Shown one piece after another: positions 32,197 through 41,801 of a DNA stretch of 64,000 nucleotides. Every line of letters begins with the position of its first letter. Within the stretch, counting starts at the first letter, position 1. The stretch is taken from NCBI RefSeq assembly GCF_014385165.1, contig NZ_JACRTF010000001.1, forward strand, positions 1,054,001 to 1,118,000. The letters are read 5' to 3'. The notes under the pieces were generated by a model. The model was not told where the DNA came from. It did not search any database and worked only from the letters and a program-made list of their open reading frames with translations. The position numbers and the translations under genes were made by a program. This DNA comes from Jilunia laotingensis. Its GTDB lineage: Bacteria > Bacteroidota > Bacteroidia > Bacteroidales > Bacteroidaceae.

Positions 32197-35100
32197 TCAA
32201 CCTTTGTACTCTCTGGGAAGCACTCCGAATTGAGCTTTAAAACATTTAGCAAAATAAGAGGAAGAGGTAAAGCCAACCCGCTCACATACTTCCGAGATCC
32301 GCTCACCCGCTTTAATCAGTTCTGCAGCATGGTTCAACCGGATCGTTTTCAAATAATCATTCGGAGCCATTCCGGAAAGGGCCTTTATCTTCCTATAGAA
32401 ATTAGACCGGCTCATATGCACCGTCTCAGCCAAACTGTCGATAGAGAAGTCTTCATCAGACAATTGTTCATTGATGACTTCCTGTATACGGGCAATGAAC
32501 TCACAGTCTTTCTGCGAAAGGGTAAATTCGGAAGTTGGGTTAGTGATCTGAGTAGTGCCCGAAAGCCCCGCCATCAACTTATGGAAAGCCTGTCGTAGCT
32601 TTAACAGGTTTTCAATCTGCATCCGAAGTTGCTTGGAAGAGAATGGTTTCTCAACATAGGCATCCGCACCACATTCGAATCCCTCGATCTTTGACTCGAG
32701 TGTAGTCTTGGCTGTCAGCAATATGACAGGAATATGGGAATAATCAATATTCGATTTCACCTCTTTAGTCAATTCGAGGCCGTTCATTTCAGGCATCATT
32801 ATATCACTGACGATCACATCTACGCTCTCATGTGAAAGCACCTCAAGGGCCTTCCGTCCGTTTTCGGCTTTCAACACATGGAAATTGGAACTCAGTGCAT
32901 CTTTGGTCATATTCAGCAGTTCGATGTTGTCTTCTACCAGCAAAATGGTGAATTTACCCGTTGCATGAACCGTTGCAGCATCAGGTTCTTCGACAATAAT
33001 ATCCGATATTTCTTCCTGAACCTTACTATCTTTCTCTACAGATGTCACTTCTCCTACGGGAAGAACCAATATAAAGGAAGAACCGCCCTGCTCACTATCT
33101 TCCAAGCGAAGTTCACCTTGGTGAGCCTCCGCTAACGATTTTGAAAAGGCCAGTCCAATGCCTGTTCCAGTAGCAGACTCCTTTTTTCCTTGCACCTGAT
33201 AAAAGGCTTCGAATATTCTTTGTTTTTCCGAATCGGGCACACCCATGCCATCGTCATTGACCCTGATCTCAAACCGGTCATTATTTAATAAAAGTTTCAG
33301 TTCAATGTGTCCCTTTGCAAATTTAATGGCGTTCCCTACAAGGTTAACCAATATCTTACGAACCTTATCTCTGTCGATCGAAGCGAAAACGGTCTCTTCA
33401 GGCATATTCAAGGCCAAAGATATGTTCTTTATCTCCGCTGCTCCTGTAAACTGCTCGTAAACCTCTTCCAGCAATTGGTTGACATTCGAAGATGCCTTGC
33501 TGATCTGTAAACTCCCGCTTTCCATTTTCTGGAAATCGAGCAACTGGGTCGTGATCCCCAAGAGATAGTTTACATTTTTATCGATGACAGACAGATACTT
33601 CTTCTCCCCCACTTCTTTAGAGCTTTCCATCAATTTCTCCAACGGCAAGCGAATCAAGCTCAACGGAGTACGTATTTCATGTACCAGATTGATAAAGAAG
33701 CTGATCTTAGACTCATAAATTTCTTTTTCTTTGGAAACACGGAATTCATCCATCCGCTGTTTGTACCTCAACTTGACATAGCGATCCCAACGGAAAGCAA
33801 TATAATAAGTAGCTCCGAGAAGAAGCAAAATATAAACCAAATAAGCCCAAGGTGTGCGCCACCACGGAGGAGTGATCACAATCAGAATCGTGGCTCCCTC
33901 CATATTCCATTTACTGTCATTGTTCGAACCACGAACCACAAACTCATATTGTCCCGGAGGTAGATTGGTATAAGAAGCGGTAGTCGACCTTGCATTCACA
34001 ACCCACTCTTTATCAACACCCCTCATCATATAAGAATACCGGTTCTTGTCGGGATCTTCGTAACTTAATGCCGCAAAACTAATCGCAAAACTATTGTACT
34101 CGTAGGGCAAAGTTATCTCCGGAGTAACATAGAGCGGCTTCTCCAAACGGAGAATGTCATGCACAAGATTTTCATCGGTCGTATAGGGCAGTTGAATGTC
34201 CGTAATATAAACCGGCGGTATGTATTGATTATCCGTAAACTGCTCCGGTGTAAAGGCATTGAACCCATTGATGCCACCAAAATAAAGTTTGCCATCAGAG
34301 GCTTTTAACGAAGAATGGGCATTAAACTGATTCCCTTGAAGACCGTCCGTGACGGTAAACCGCCGGAAGTGTTCTTTCGAAAGCGGATTGATCTTTATCA
34401 GCCCGGCATTACTGGATAACCAGAAATCACCGACTTCATCCTGTTCGATAGAATATATTACTTTACTGGGAAGCAAAACATTATGCGGATCGAAATCAAT
34501 AAAAATCCCCTTCTCCGAATCAAAAGAACAAAGTCCTCCGCCATTCGTACCAAACCACATAGTCCCTTTCATGTCTTCAAACAGGGTGATCACATAATTA
34601 TTCGTGATGGTCGTAGTATCTTCCCGCCTGTGTTCAAAATGACTCCAAGCTCCATTCTTTAATTGGCAACGGAACACACCGCTATTCGATGTGGCAACCC
34701 AGAGATTGCCATACATATCCTCCACGATATCGACAATAGAGATCATGGTACCTATGGCATTGACCACATAAAAGTTATCCTCTTGCGGGTCATAGCAGCA
34801 AAGCCCCCAACTTGTGCCGACGTAGATGATGCCGTTATGCGCTTTGTATATACTGAGTACATCATTACTACAAATCGTATTCAGTACATCACGGGAATGA
34901 TAATATTCTTTCACCACACCGGTCTTGACATCATATATCTTCAATCCATCACCATTAGTACCTATCCACAAGTTATTCCCATCCAAAAACAACGCTCTTA
35001 TATCATACTTCTTATTCCCCAATTTGCCCAAGGAATGTTTCGTCAGTTGATGTGTGTGGGTGTTGAAGAAGTACAAGCCGTCTCTGGCTCCGATCCATAT

Positions 35101-36195
35101 ATTCCCGGAGACATCTTCACAAAAAGGTCCCACTACAATCCCTGCATCTTCCTTATCATTGGGATTTACAGAATGGTATGCTTCAAAATACTTGGTTTGT
35201 TTACTGGCATAATTAATACCACCCAAATTGGTCATTACCCAAAGACCACCTTCGGCATCTTTCAACATAGAGTTCACAAACTGGTCACTCAATGAATCGC
35301 CATCACTCGGGTTATCAGCACGAGTGAAAACGGATGTCTCGCAATCGAAAAAATACAAACCATTATCGGTTCCTATCAGCAACTCGTTCTCGGAATAATC
35401 CACGATACAACGTAATGCTCCTAAGCTTAAAGGAGTGGCAGTAAAACTCTCTAATCGTCCCCTTGCTTCATCCCATTTGTAAAGAATATTACTATCCGCC
35501 CCCATCCAGACGACACCTCCCACGTTTTGAATACAGTTTATTTTATTTTTCCCCGGACTACTGTTCAAGACGGACAATTCGGGAGGAGATTGCATAAAAT
35601 GACCGTTTCCATCGAAACAAAAGAGGCCGTCCTGCAAGGAAGAAGCGTATACATGGTGTAAATCAGTCTCGCAAATGTCCCATACAAAAGAAGTATAAAG
35701 ACTGTTTTGGGTCAACACATCCGTCTTGGGATCGTAAATAAACAATCCTTGCCCCAACGTAGCAATCCAGATCAATCCATTCTGGGTTTTAATTATCTTC
35801 TTTACCTCGCTACTGATCAGAACGCCATAACTAGTTTTCTTGTTGAAATAGGTGAAACGATCTTGATTGCGATCATAAATATAAAGTCCCCAGTTGGTAC
35901 CCACCCAAATATTCCGATTCTCCTCTTCAAACAAGGCTTGCACAAAGTTATTTTCAAGAGAATACTTATCATTCAGGACATTCCTGTAAACCTTATTGGT
36001 ACGACCGTTATAACAATTCAGCCCATCACTCGTACCGAACCAAATAAATCCGTAACTATCCTGCATGGCACACCATACCGTATTATGTGATAGTCCGTCC
36101 TCCACCTGATATCTTTTAAAAGACAGACTGGAAGATGCAGATAAAGGCTCCCAAAAGCCAATAATCAATAATGTCAATAATGCGATTAGTTTCAT
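32197..36195 (-). CDS. Hybrid two-component system regulator (HTCS)
   Basis: A 1332-aa membrane-spanning sensor-regulator. It has a signal peptide (about 1-20), two-bladed Reg_prop beta-propeller repeats (many IWFGTSDGLN-like units, about 30-680), and a Y_Y_Y domain (about 690-765). One membrane helix follows (about 775-800, WAYLVYILLLLGATYYIAF). The HisKA domain has H839 in LVHEIRTPLSLI. HATPase motifs are NLVGNAIKFA and GTGIGLAFS. The receiver domain has D1131 in SDIMMPEMNG, and an AraC domain ends REYKG. It senses a glycan fragment in the periplasm and activates the adjacent glycan-use operon, here most likely the sulfatase operon. No SusC/SusD pair is in the window. Confidence 0.93.
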   Translation of the reverse strand: MKLIALLTLLIIGFWEPLSASSSLSFKRYQVEDGLSHNTVWCAMQDSYGFIWFGTSDGLNCYNGRTNKVYRNVLNDKYSLENNFVQALFEEENRNIWVGTNWGLYIYDRNQDRFTYFNKKTSYGVLISSEVKKIIKTQNGLIWIATLGQGLFIYDPKTDVLTQNSLYTSFVWDICETDLHHVYASSLQDGLFCFDGNGHFMQSPPELSVLNSSPGKNKINCIQNVGGVVWMGADSNILYKWDEARGRLESFTATPLSLGALRCIVDYSENELLIGTDNGLYFFDCETSVFTRADNPSDGDSLSDQFVNSMLKDAEGGLWVMTNLGGINYASKQTKYFEAYHSVNPNDKEDAGIVVGPFCEDVSGNIWIGARDGLYFFNTHTHQLTKHSLGKLGNKKYDIRALFLDGNNLWIGTNGDGLKIYDVKTGVVKEYYHSRDVLNTICSNDVLSIYKAHNGIIYVGTSWGLCCYDPQEDNFYVVNAIGTMISIVDIVEDMYGNLWVATSNSGVFRCQLKNGAWSHFEHRREDTTTITNNYVITLFEDMKGTMWFGTNGGGLCSFDSEKGIFIDFDPHNVLLPSKVIYSIEQDEVGDFWLSSNAGLIKINPLSKEHFRRFTVTDGLQGNQFNAHSSLKASDGKLYFGGINGFNAFTPEQFTDNQYIPPVYITDIQLPYTTDENLVHDILRLEKPLYVTPEITLPYEYNSFAISFAALSYEDPDKNRYSYMMRGVDKEWVVNARSTTASYTNLPPGQYEFVVRGSNNDSKWNMEGATILIVITPPWWRTPWAYLVYILLLLGATYYIAFRWDRYVKLRYKQRMDEFRVSKEKEIYESKISFFINLVHEIRTPLSLIRLPLEKLMESSKEVGEKKYLSVIDKNVNYLLGITTQLLDFQKMESGSLQISKASSNVNQLLEEVYEQFTGAAEIKNISLALNMPEETVFASIDRDKVRKILVNLVGNAIKFAKGHIELKLLLNNDRFEIRVNDDGMGVPDSEKQRIFEAFYQVQGKKESATGTGIGLAFSKSLAEAHQGELRLEDSEQGGSSFILVLPVGEVTSVEKDSKVQEEISDIIVEEPDAATVHATGKFTILLVEDNIELLNMTKDALSSNFHVLKAENGRKALEVLSHESVDVIVSDIMMPEMNGLELTKEVKSNIDYSHIPVILLTAKTTLESKIEGFECGADAYVEKPFSSKQLRMQIENLLKLRQAFHKLMAGLSGTTQITNPTSEFTLSQKDCEFIARIQEVINEQLSDEDFSIDSLAETVHMSRSNFYRKIKALSGMAPNDYLKTIRLNHAAELIKAGERISEVCERVGFTSSSYFAKCFKAQFGVLPREYKG

Positions 36196-36254
36196 GTATT
36201 CAGTTTGTCAGTTTTACGTAATAATAAGGACTGCAATAAGCCTTCCTTTACAAA

Positions 36255-37562
36255 TCATCTATTCAGCCAAGGTTCCGGATTTAACTTCTCTTTCTCTTTC
36301 CTCAATTGGAAGTGGAGTACGGTACGCCCGTTATCCGCTCCATCTGAGAACACTTCACCCATGGGCTGCTTTGTTTTGACTACATCTCCCGATTTTACCG
36401 ATGCGGAAGACAGATTACAATATACTGATATATAATTACCATGACGAACCAGTATATTAAACAGCCCGTTCAGCTTAAACACTGCTGCCACTTTACCATC
36501 AAAGATCGCACGTGCCTGCGCTCCGGGCTTTCCTTGAATATCGATGCCCTTATTGTCCAGTTTCACATTTCTCAACCCTTCTACGGCATATTGTCCATAA
36601 TGGCTTGTTATAATATAAGGGCCGGAAATAGGCATTGGCAGCTTTCCACGATTACCGGCAAAGTTGCCGGACAATTCACGGTCTGCCTTGCTCATACTAT
36701 AGGCTTCCAATGGTTCTGCTTTCTCTTTCTTTGTTTTATCAGATGAAGCTTCTGATTTTTCTCCCTTAGCCGCCTTTTTACGAGCTGCCGCTTCACGTCG
36801 TGCTTCTTCCTCGGCCTGCCGACGAGCTTTCTCTATCTCTTCGGCTATTAATTTATCGATACGGGCATTGAGTTGGTTGGCTTCACGCTTTTTCTTATTA
36901 ATCTCACTTTGCAAACCTTTTTGCTTCTTCTGCAAAGAAGCTACCATCTCCCGTTTTACCTTCTCCTGGCTTTCAAGCTTTGCCTTCTCACCTTCCCGTT
37001 CTTTCAACAGAGTTTCTTTAGCAGCTTTTACCTGTCGGAGTTCTGTCCTCTTTTTCTTAACCTGTTCTTGCTTCTTCAGGATCTCTTCCCCTTGAAGCCG
37101 TTGATAGGTGGCATACTCACGCACATAACGCATACGGCGGTAAGTCTGACCGAGATTTTTTGCCGAAAAGATAAACATCAATTTCTCCTCTATCGACTTG
37201 TTCTGATAAAGGTATTGGACAGATGATTCATATTTCTTCTTTTTATCAAGCAAATCACGTTGCAAGCTTCGCAATTGCCTTTCAAGCTTTCCCAACTCAC
37301 GTTCGAGAGCATCCACGTCATTATTGATAGCCAATATATAGCGTTTTCTCTCTTCTATCTGTCCGGTAAGGGAAGCCAGGCTGTTCAATTGACTGCCTAC
37401 ATCTTTCTTTGTATTTTTAAGTAATGACTCCGTATCGGCAATCTGCTTCTGCAACTCACCGCGCTTGCTTTCCAGTTCTTTAATCAACTTACTGCTTTGT
37501 GCAGAAGCCGGAATAGCCAATACAAGAAAAAATGCCCAAAACACAAAGAATCGTCTCATCAT
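36255..37562 (-). CDS. EnvC-like murein hydrolase activator (degenerate M23)
   Basis: A 435-aa periplasmic protein with a signal peptide (about 1-21), a long coiled coil (about 25-260) and a C-terminal LytM/M23 domain (about 320-435). The metal-binding residues look lost. The HxxxD site reads NKGID, and the second site reads VRHGNYISVYCNL, where the terminal His of the usual H-x-[FL] is replaced by Asn. Such degenerate LytM proteins activate cell-wall amidases at division rather than cutting peptidoglycan. The start overlaps the DUF4292 stop (ATGA). Its operon with a TPR and a DUF4292 lipoprotein points to an envelope role. Confidence 0.85.
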   Translation of the reverse strand: MMRRFFVFWAFFLVLAIPASAQSSKLIKELESKRGELQKQIADTESLLKNTKKDVGSQLNSLASLTGQIEERKRYILAINNDVDALERELGKLERQLRSLQRDLLDKKKKYESSVQYLYQNKSIEEKLMFIFSAKNLGQTYRRMRYVREYATYQRLQGEEILKKQEQVKKKRTELRQVKAAKETLLKEREGEKAKLESQEKVKREMVASLQKKQKGLQSEINKKKREANQLNARIDKLIAEEIEKARRQAEEEARREAAARKKAAKGEKSEASSDKTKKEKAEPLEAYSMSKADRELSGNFAGNRGKLPMPISGPYIITSHYGQYAVEGLRNVKLDNKGIDIQGKPGAQARAIFDGKVAAVFKLNGLFNILVRHGNYISVYCNLSSASVKSGDVVKTKQPMGEVFSDGADNGRTVLHFQLRKEKEKLNPEPWLNR

Positions 37563-38119
37563 AACTTAGTCAGCATATTTAATAATTCTTCAAGAGGTAC
37601 TTGCGTGTACCGGGAAGATACTTCTGTAGGAGTCATGTTAAACTCCCCGGAAGAAAAATCATACAGACGTATTTTAGCCTTTTCCAAAGATGGAATTCCC
37701 AATTCCTTCCCGCTTACTTCCGATCTCCCTCCGGGCTTCGAAGCATCCGTAAGCAACTTTTCAAGCTTAGAGAACTCAGCTTCTTCGGGTAACATATCTT
37801 TTAGTTCTTTTCGAGAAGCCCTTACATACCGTTTGCTCATCCGGTCGATCAGTAATACTTCATCAGGAGTCACCTCCAAACGGGCAATCTCAGTTCGGAA
37901 AAGCGGCATTAAAATGGAAAGCTGTACACGTTCTCCACCTTTCAGCTTCATCGTACCTCCGACAGTTACGCTACCTGCCCCTGAAGGAATGGTGAGTTGC
38001 AACTTCGATGACAAGTAGCGCGGAGCTTCCGGAGTGATATTCGACACAGCCGTCTTCGAACTCTTACACCCGGCTAAAGCCATCATCAGTACCATCAGCA
38101 AATAAAAAACTTTTCTCAT
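37559..38119 (-). CDS. DUF4292 lipoprotein
   Basis: A 186-aa lipoprotein (MRKVFYLLMVLMMALAGCKSS, Cys lipobox). The beta-rich body (YLSSKLQLTI, VTVGGTMKLKGGERVQLSILMPLFRTEIARLEVTPDEVLLIDRMSKRYV) resembles the LolA/LolB-like fold assigned to DUF4292. I start at 38119, because the 43 upstream in-frame residues overlap the TPR gene and lack a signal. It overlaps both neighbours by ATGA junctions, so the three genes are tightly coupled. Confidence 0.82.
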   Translation of the reverse strand: MRKVFYLLMVLMMALAGCKSSKTAVSNITPEAPRYLSSKLQLTIPSGAGSVTVGGTMKLKGGERVQLSILMPLFRTEIARLEVTPDEVLLIDRMSKRYVRASRKELKDMLPEEAEFSKLEKLLTDASKPGGRSEVSGKELGIPSLEKAKIRLYDFSSGEFNMTPTEVSSRYTQVPLEELLNMLTKL

Positions 38120-39867
38120 TCTGCAATATATTTCTTCTTCCTGATTTTTTCTTTTAGTGTTTTCGACTGATTGCCCATATCCAAAGATTGTTGCCAGTAT
38201 TTCAAAGCTCCGTCCACGTCTCCCGTCATGTAGTAAATGTCTCCACAATGTTCCACCACGACATCACTCTTATCACCATCTGCTTTCATCGCATTGTCAA
38301 TATAGATACGGGCTTCTGCATAGTTTCCTTTTACAAAGAGAATCCATGCATAAGTATCCAAATAAGTAGCATTATTCGGTTCGGCTTTCACTGTCTTATA
38401 GCTCATCTCCTCAGCCTTATCCAAGTCTCGCTTTTCTACGGAAAGATAATATGCGTAGTTGTTCAGCGCACCGATATTCACCGGATTATAAACCAAAGCC
38501 GAATCATATGCATTGTACGCTTCATCCATCATCCCCTTGGTATGATAAGCATCGCCCATAATGGTGTAGAAATCAGCAACTATTTCCTTCTTAGTATCAG
38601 CAGTAACATGTTCCAACGCCTTTTTGGAGAGGGCAAGCACGTCATCTCCACGCTCCGCCTGATTATAGGCTATGGCCAGATAGAAATAAAATTCCAACGC
38701 ATCAGGTGTAGCTTCCACGCCGGGTTCGCATATTTTGATGACCTGCTCGAAGTCCTCTTTTTGAACCGCTATCTCAAGAAGCATCATACGTGCAGCTTTG
38801 TTGGTAGGATCGATTTGCAACACTCTTTCAAGAACAGGAACGGAAGATTCTTTCATATTCTTTGCCCACAAATACTGTGAATACAACATCGGAATCTGAT
38901 CATCATCCGGATCTTGTTGCAGGATACGGTCAAAAATCGTAATGACTTGTGTGCTGTCTGCTCCTGCCTGTTCGTTCTGTGCTATGACCTGGCGCATCAC
39001 ATTAAGTTTTGCTTCGGACGGTATTTTCTTATTCAGCAAAAGTGAATCAAGTTGTAGCTTATACAATTCCTTTTCGCCTATTTCATCATAATAAGAAGCA
39101 AGAGAGAGACGCGCCATTACATTGTCCGGATCGGTAGACAAAACCTTTTGGTATGTATCAAAAGCTTCCTGCTTCTTACCGTTCTGCATATAGACATCTC
39201 CCAAAACCACTTGATAACGCATATCCAGCGGATACTCATTCACCAAGCTTTCAATTTCTTGGAATGCGCTCTTATTATCTTTCTTTTGAAGATAAATACG
39301 GAACTTTTCCATGGTAAGCTGTTCGCTTTTGCCTATTTTATCTTCCAACCGGTTTAATGTCGTTATCACCTTGTCGTAATCCTCTGCCTGGTTGTAAAGG
39401 TCGAGTAAAGAGAACAGCGATTCAGTCTTTTCAGGAAAGCGAACGGACATGGCCTCCAAAAGCCCAATAGCCTTATCTTTCTGCTTTTGTTGCTGATAAA
39501 GCCCTACCAACGCCTGATTATACCAATAATTATCCGGCTCATTTTCTACAGCAGCTTCCAAAGCAGCCTGTCCTTGGGGAATCTGCTTGAGAAACAAATA
39601 ATACTGTGATATTTCATAAAGGGCCGAAGGTGCCGAAGGATCTATCGCCAGACAATGCTGTAACAGGTCAAAAGCAGCGTCATATTCTTTTTTAGCTTTC
39701 AATTTGGTAGCTTCAAGAAAGAAATAATCATACTTTCGCTGCTGTTCGGGAGAGAGCCTTGCTTCTCTTTGCACCCCGACAGTGCCTTGTTTTTTCTCCT
39801 GCCGTAACGTACCACAAGAGTTCAGTACCAGCACTCCTATCAAAAGAAGTCCTATTTTTATCTTCAT
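38116..39867 (-). CDS. TPR-repeat lipoprotein
   Basis: A 583-aa lipoprotein (signal MKIKIGLLLIGVLVLNSC). At least ten TPR units fill residues about 45-570, for example YDAAFDLLQHCLAIDPSAPSALYEIS and AFDTYQKVLSTDPDNVMARLSLASYY. It is a periplasmic or outer-membrane scaffold. It is the second gene of the dut operon and overlaps DUF4292 by 4 bases. The exact partner is unknown. The EnvC-like protein two genes on suggests cell-wall or outer-membrane assembly. Confidence 0.88.
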   Translation of the reverse strand: MKIKIGLLLIGVLVLNSCGTLRQEKKQGTVGVQREARLSPEQQRKYDYFFLEATKLKAKKEYDAAFDLLQHCLAIDPSAPSALYEISQYYLFLKQIPQGQAALEAAVENEPDNYWYNQALVGLYQQQKQKDKAIGLLEAMSVRFPEKTESLFSLLDLYNQAEDYDKVITTLNRLEDKIGKSEQLTMEKFRIYLQKKDNKSAFQEIESLVNEYPLDMRYQVVLGDVYMQNGKKQEAFDTYQKVLSTDPDNVMARLSLASYYDEIGEKELYKLQLDSLLLNKKIPSEAKLNVMRQVIAQNEQAGADSTQVITIFDRILQQDPDDDQIPMLYSQYLWAKNMKESSVPVLERVLQIDPTNKAARMMLLEIAVQKEDFEQVIKICEPGVEATPDALEFYFYLAIAYNQAERGDDVLALSKKALEHVTADTKKEIVADFYTIMGDAYHTKGMMDEAYNAYDSALVYNPVNIGALNNYAYYLSVEKRDLDKAEEMSYKTVKAEPNNATYLDTYAWILFVKGNYAEARIYIDNAMKADGDKSDVVVEHCGDIYYMTGDVDGALKYWQQSLDMGNQSKTLKEKIRKKKYIAE

Positions 39868-39903
39868 CCGTTCCTTGTAATTTGTAGTTTATTAATCGTA
39901 AAT

Positions 39904-40335
39904 TTATACTCCGGTATGTCCAAAGCCTCCTGCACCACGTTCGGTTGCGTCCAACGCATCGACTTCCTGCCATTCGGCTTGTTCATGACGGGCAATGACC
40001 ATTTGGGCTATACGCTCTCCATCCTCAATGACAAAAGGTTCGGTCGAAAGATTGATCAGAATAATGCAAACTTCACCACGGTAATCCGCATCAATCGTCC
40101 CCGGAGAATTCAAAACGGTAATTCCCTTCTTCAAAGCCAACCCGCTACGCGGGCGTATCTGCGCTTCAAAACCTTTGGGAAGTGCAATGTACAACCCTGT
40201 CGGCACAAGGCAACGTTGCATGGGAGCCAATGTCATAGGTTCGGATAAATTAGCGCGGATGTCCATTCCAGCGGAGTGTTCAGTGGCATAAGCCGGAAGC
40301 GGATGCTTCGATTTATTGATAACTTTTACGTTCAT
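39904..40335 (-). CDS. dut: dUTP diphosphatase
   Basis: A 143-aa trimeric dUTPase that cleaves dUTP to dUMP and PPi, preventing uracil in DNA. All five motifs are visible: [36 protein letters not shown] and the C-terminal [12 protein letters not shown] start at ATG 40335. A GTG at 40344 is also in frame. It is divergent from dgt, 140 bases away. Confidence 0.95.
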   Translation of the reverse strand: MNVKVINKSKHPLPAYATEHSAGMDIRANLSEPMTLAPMQRCLVPTGLYIALPKGFEAQIRPRSGLALKKGITVLNSPGTIDADYRGEVCIILINLSTEPFVIEDGERIAQMVIARHEQAEWQEVDALDATERGAGGFGHTGV

Positions 40336-40391
40336 ATTCAGCACATTTACTATTTAAAGGGCGAAAATACACAATTTGTATCGAATTTCCG

Positions 40392-40399
40392 TACATTTG
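40392..40399 (+). promoter_or_regulatory. -7 box (TACATTTG) for dgt
   Basis: TACATTTG matches TAnnTTTG and lies 77 bases upstream of dgt. A TTTG at 40375-40378 is too close (13-nt spacer) to be the matching -33 box. Confidence 0.45.
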
Positions 40400-40475
40400 C
40401 AGTTAAATAATGTACGAATACTACATTGTGGAGCCCAGAATGTAAATTGTAAACCATTAAACTGCAAATAAAACG

Positions 40476-41801
40476 ATGGATTGGAGAAACTTAATTTCAG
40501 CTAAAAGATTCGGTATGGAAGAATTTCACGAAGAAAGACAAGAGAACCGTTCTGAATTTCAAAGAGATTACGACCGGCTTGTCTTTTCAGCCCCGTTCCG
40601 CCGTTTGCAAAACAAAACACAAGTGTTCCCGTTGCCGGGGAGCATTTTCGTTCACAATCGTCTTACCCACAGTCTGGAAGTATCTTGTGTAGGTCGTTCT
40701 TTGGGGAATGATGTTTCCAAGGCTATTCTACGCAGACAACCGGAATTGCAAGATTCATTCCTGCCGGAGATAGGTTCGATTGTTTCCGCTGCTTGCCTGG
40801 CACACGATTTAGGTAATCCTCCGTTCGGTCATTCGGGAGAAAGAGCCATCTCCACTTTTTTTTCGGAAGGCAAAGGACAGTTTCTCAAAGAGCAACTGAC
40901 ACCGATGGAATGGGACGATTTGACACATTTCGAAGGGAATGCCAATGCTTTCCGCCTACTTACTCACCAATTCGAAGGTAGAAGAAAAGGAGGCTTCGCC
41001 ATGACTTACTCCACCTTGGCTTCTATTGTGAAATACCCTTATTCGTCAAGCCTTGCAGGCAAGAAGTCCAAATTCGGCTTCTTCACCACCGAGGAAGATG
41101 GATTCAGGCGTATCGCTGATGAATTAGGACTCATCAAACTCAATGAACAACCGTTGAAGTATTCCCGCCACCCGCTGGTTTACCTGGTAGAAGCTGCCGA
41201 TGATATCTGTTATCAGATGATGGACATTGAAGATGCCCATAAATTGAAAATACTGACTACGGAAGAGACTAAAGAACTATTATTATCGTACTTCAGTGAC
41301 GAGCGAAAAGATCATATTCGTAAGACCTTCAATATCGTCAGTGACATCAATGAGCAGATTGCTTATTTGCGTTCTTCCGTTATCGGGCTGTTGATAAGAG
41401 AATGCATCCAAGTGTTTCTGGATAATGAAACGAATATTCTGGCCGGGCAATTCGATAGCCCCCTTATTAAAAAGATATCCGAACGTCCTGCGCAAGCCTA
41501 CAAGCATTGTTCCGAAGTCTCCTTCACTAAAATATATCGTTCAAAGGATGTACTCGACATCGAACTGGCAGGTTTCCAAGTAATCAGTACGCTGCTCGAG
41601 CTAATGATCAACGCTGTCACCTCACCAGACAAAGCTTATTCGCAACTTCTCATCAACAGAGTATCCGGCCAATATAATATAAAAGCGCCTGCACTCTATG
41701 AAAGGATACAGGCGGTTTTGGATTATATATCGGGAATGACCGATGTCTTTGCTCTCGACCTTTACCGTAAAATCAACGGCAACAGTCTTCCTGCGGTGTA
41801 A
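40476..41801 (+). CDS. dgt: dGTP triphosphohydrolase
   Basis: A 441-aa HD-domain enzyme that hydrolyses dGTP (or other dNTPs) to the nucleoside and triphosphate. Motifs are RLTHSLEVSC (first His), SAACLAHDLGNPPFGHSGERAI (HD), and YLVEAADDICYQMMDIEDAH (late Asp). The N-terminus (RSEFQRDYDRLVFSAPFRRLQNKTQVFP) is the family signature. It overlaps glsB-like by 29 bases tail to tail. Confidence 0.93.
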   Translation: MDWRNLISAKRFGMEEFHEERQENRSEFQRDYDRLVFSAPFRRLQNKTQVFPLPGSIFVHNRLTHSLEVSCVGRSLGNDVSKAILRRQPELQDSFLPEIGSIVSAACLAHDLGNPPFGHSGERAISTFFSEGKGQFLKEQLTPMEWDDLTHFEGNANAFRLLTHQFEGRRKGGFAMTYSTLASIVKYPYSSSLAGKKSKFGFFTTEEDGFRRIADELGLIKLNEQPLKYSRHPLVYLVEAADDICYQMMDIEDAHKLKILTTEETKELLLSYFSDERKDHIRKTFNIVSDINEQIAYLRSSVIGLLIRECIQVFLDNETNILAGQFDSPLIKKISERPAQAYKHCSEVSFTKIYRSKDVLDIELAGFQVISTLLELMINAVTSPDKAYSQLLINRVSGQYNIKAPALYERIQAVLDYISGMTDVFALDLYRKINGNSLPAV

